Position numbers and translations under genes: made by a program
Shown: piece by piece, positions 6,304 to 6,674 of the stretch
Layout of the letters: each line of letters opens with the position of its first letter
Position numbering within the stretch: the stretch's first letter is position 1
Assembly (NCBI GenBank): GCA_905214265.1
Contig: CAJMLQ010000152.1
Span: forward strand, 1-6,674
Reading direction: 5' to 3'
Source of the DNA: an uncultured bacterium
GTDB taxonomy: Bacteria > Bacillota > Clostridia > Oscillospirales > Ruminococcaceae
Length of the DNA: 6,674 nucleotides
Notes under the pieces: generated by a model
What the model was told of the DNA's origin: nothing
Seen by the model: only the letters and a program-made list of their open reading frames with translations
The model's database searches: none

Positions 6304-6674
6304 GGGGCAGCGTCGCTTCCGAAGGTGAAATTCAAGCTGGTCTGACTGAAGGAGGTGTGGAAGGAGAACATCACACATCTACAAATGGCAATCTCAGCGC
6401 TTCCACACAGATTTCCATGACCACAAAATTGAGCGGCTTGTCCTCTGCCATCTCGGGAATGTCCGGGCAAATGCGTCTGTTGAACGGTGAAATCTCCGGC
6501 ACCTCCGGCACACTGACCGAGGACATGAAAGCCATTCAGAAGCAGATCAGCGACATTTCTGACACGGCAATGGAGCTGTTCCAGGGTGACGGCGAGGGGG
6601 ATATTTTGATTGACAGCTCTGACTTGGATATTGATCTCGTCATTCTGGGCAAGACTTCCGGTTGCAACAACATT
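6285..6674 (+). CDS. Continuation of the secreted GLUG protein in a shifted frame, partial at right edge
   Basis: From about 6285 the frame one base back from the first is open to the window end. It starts GGIIGGSVASEGEIQAGL, the same Gly-rich style as the linker just upstream. It goes on to a second coiled-coil type segment, TKLSGLSSAISGMSGQMRLL and AIQKQISDISDTAMELF, then an acidic Asp-rich stretch (ILIDSSDLDIDLVILGK). It has no signal peptide, and no start with a good ribosome binding site at the junction, so it is not a separate gene. Adding one G to the GGG at 6286-6288 fuses the frames as ...STGDGGIIGG. The spaced heptad helices recall the extracellular part of YhgE/Pip-type proteins, a weak comparison. 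The C-terminus, including any membrane or wall anchor, is outside the window. Confidence 0.75.

Overview
The window looks like chromosomal or integrated accessory DNA of a gut-type Clostridia bacterium (Oscillospiraceae or Lachnospiraceae-like). This is inferred from strong AGGAGG ribosome binding sites, roughly balanced base composition in the genes with AT-rich intergenic DNA, and protein types common in those bacteria. No rRNA, tRNA, transposase, integrase or CRISPR array is visible.

Layout, left to right. (1) Positions 1-126, minus strand, hold a piece of a small membrane protein resembling DUF6050 proteins of Tn1549-like conjugative elements; its N-terminus is missing, so a junction lies near 120-130. 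(2) Positions 127-318 are AT-rich and show no gene, but contain a 20-bp near-palindrome. (3) A TetR/AcrR regulator lies on the minus strand (319-957), with a 20-bp-arm inverted repeat across its 3' end. (4) A 251-bp divergent intergenic region (958-1208) carries a good tetR promoter, a plausible rightward promoter and several TTGnCCG half-sites that could be operators. (5) Positions 1209 to about 2015 are a clearly dead, truncated oleate hydratase gene (ohyA). (6) From 2149 three overlapping genes run rightward: an unrecognised small protein with a predicted beta-rich pattern, an 818-residue MMPL/RND transporter, and a secreted GLUG-repeat/coiled-coil protein. The last is frameshifted near 6286 and continues past the right edge.

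Working together: a TetR regulator divergent from an MMPL exporter is the arrangement of the Staphylococcus aureus FarR/FarE fatty-acid efflux system, and oleate hydratase detoxifies unsaturated fatty acids. The simplest reading is a membrane-lipid or fatty-acid stress locus in which the enzyme has decayed while the regulator, transporter and its two tightly coupled partners remain. The substrate is inferred only from context. The least described part is the coupled trio: small protein, MMPL pump with a glycine-periodic C-terminal tail, and exported GLUG protein.
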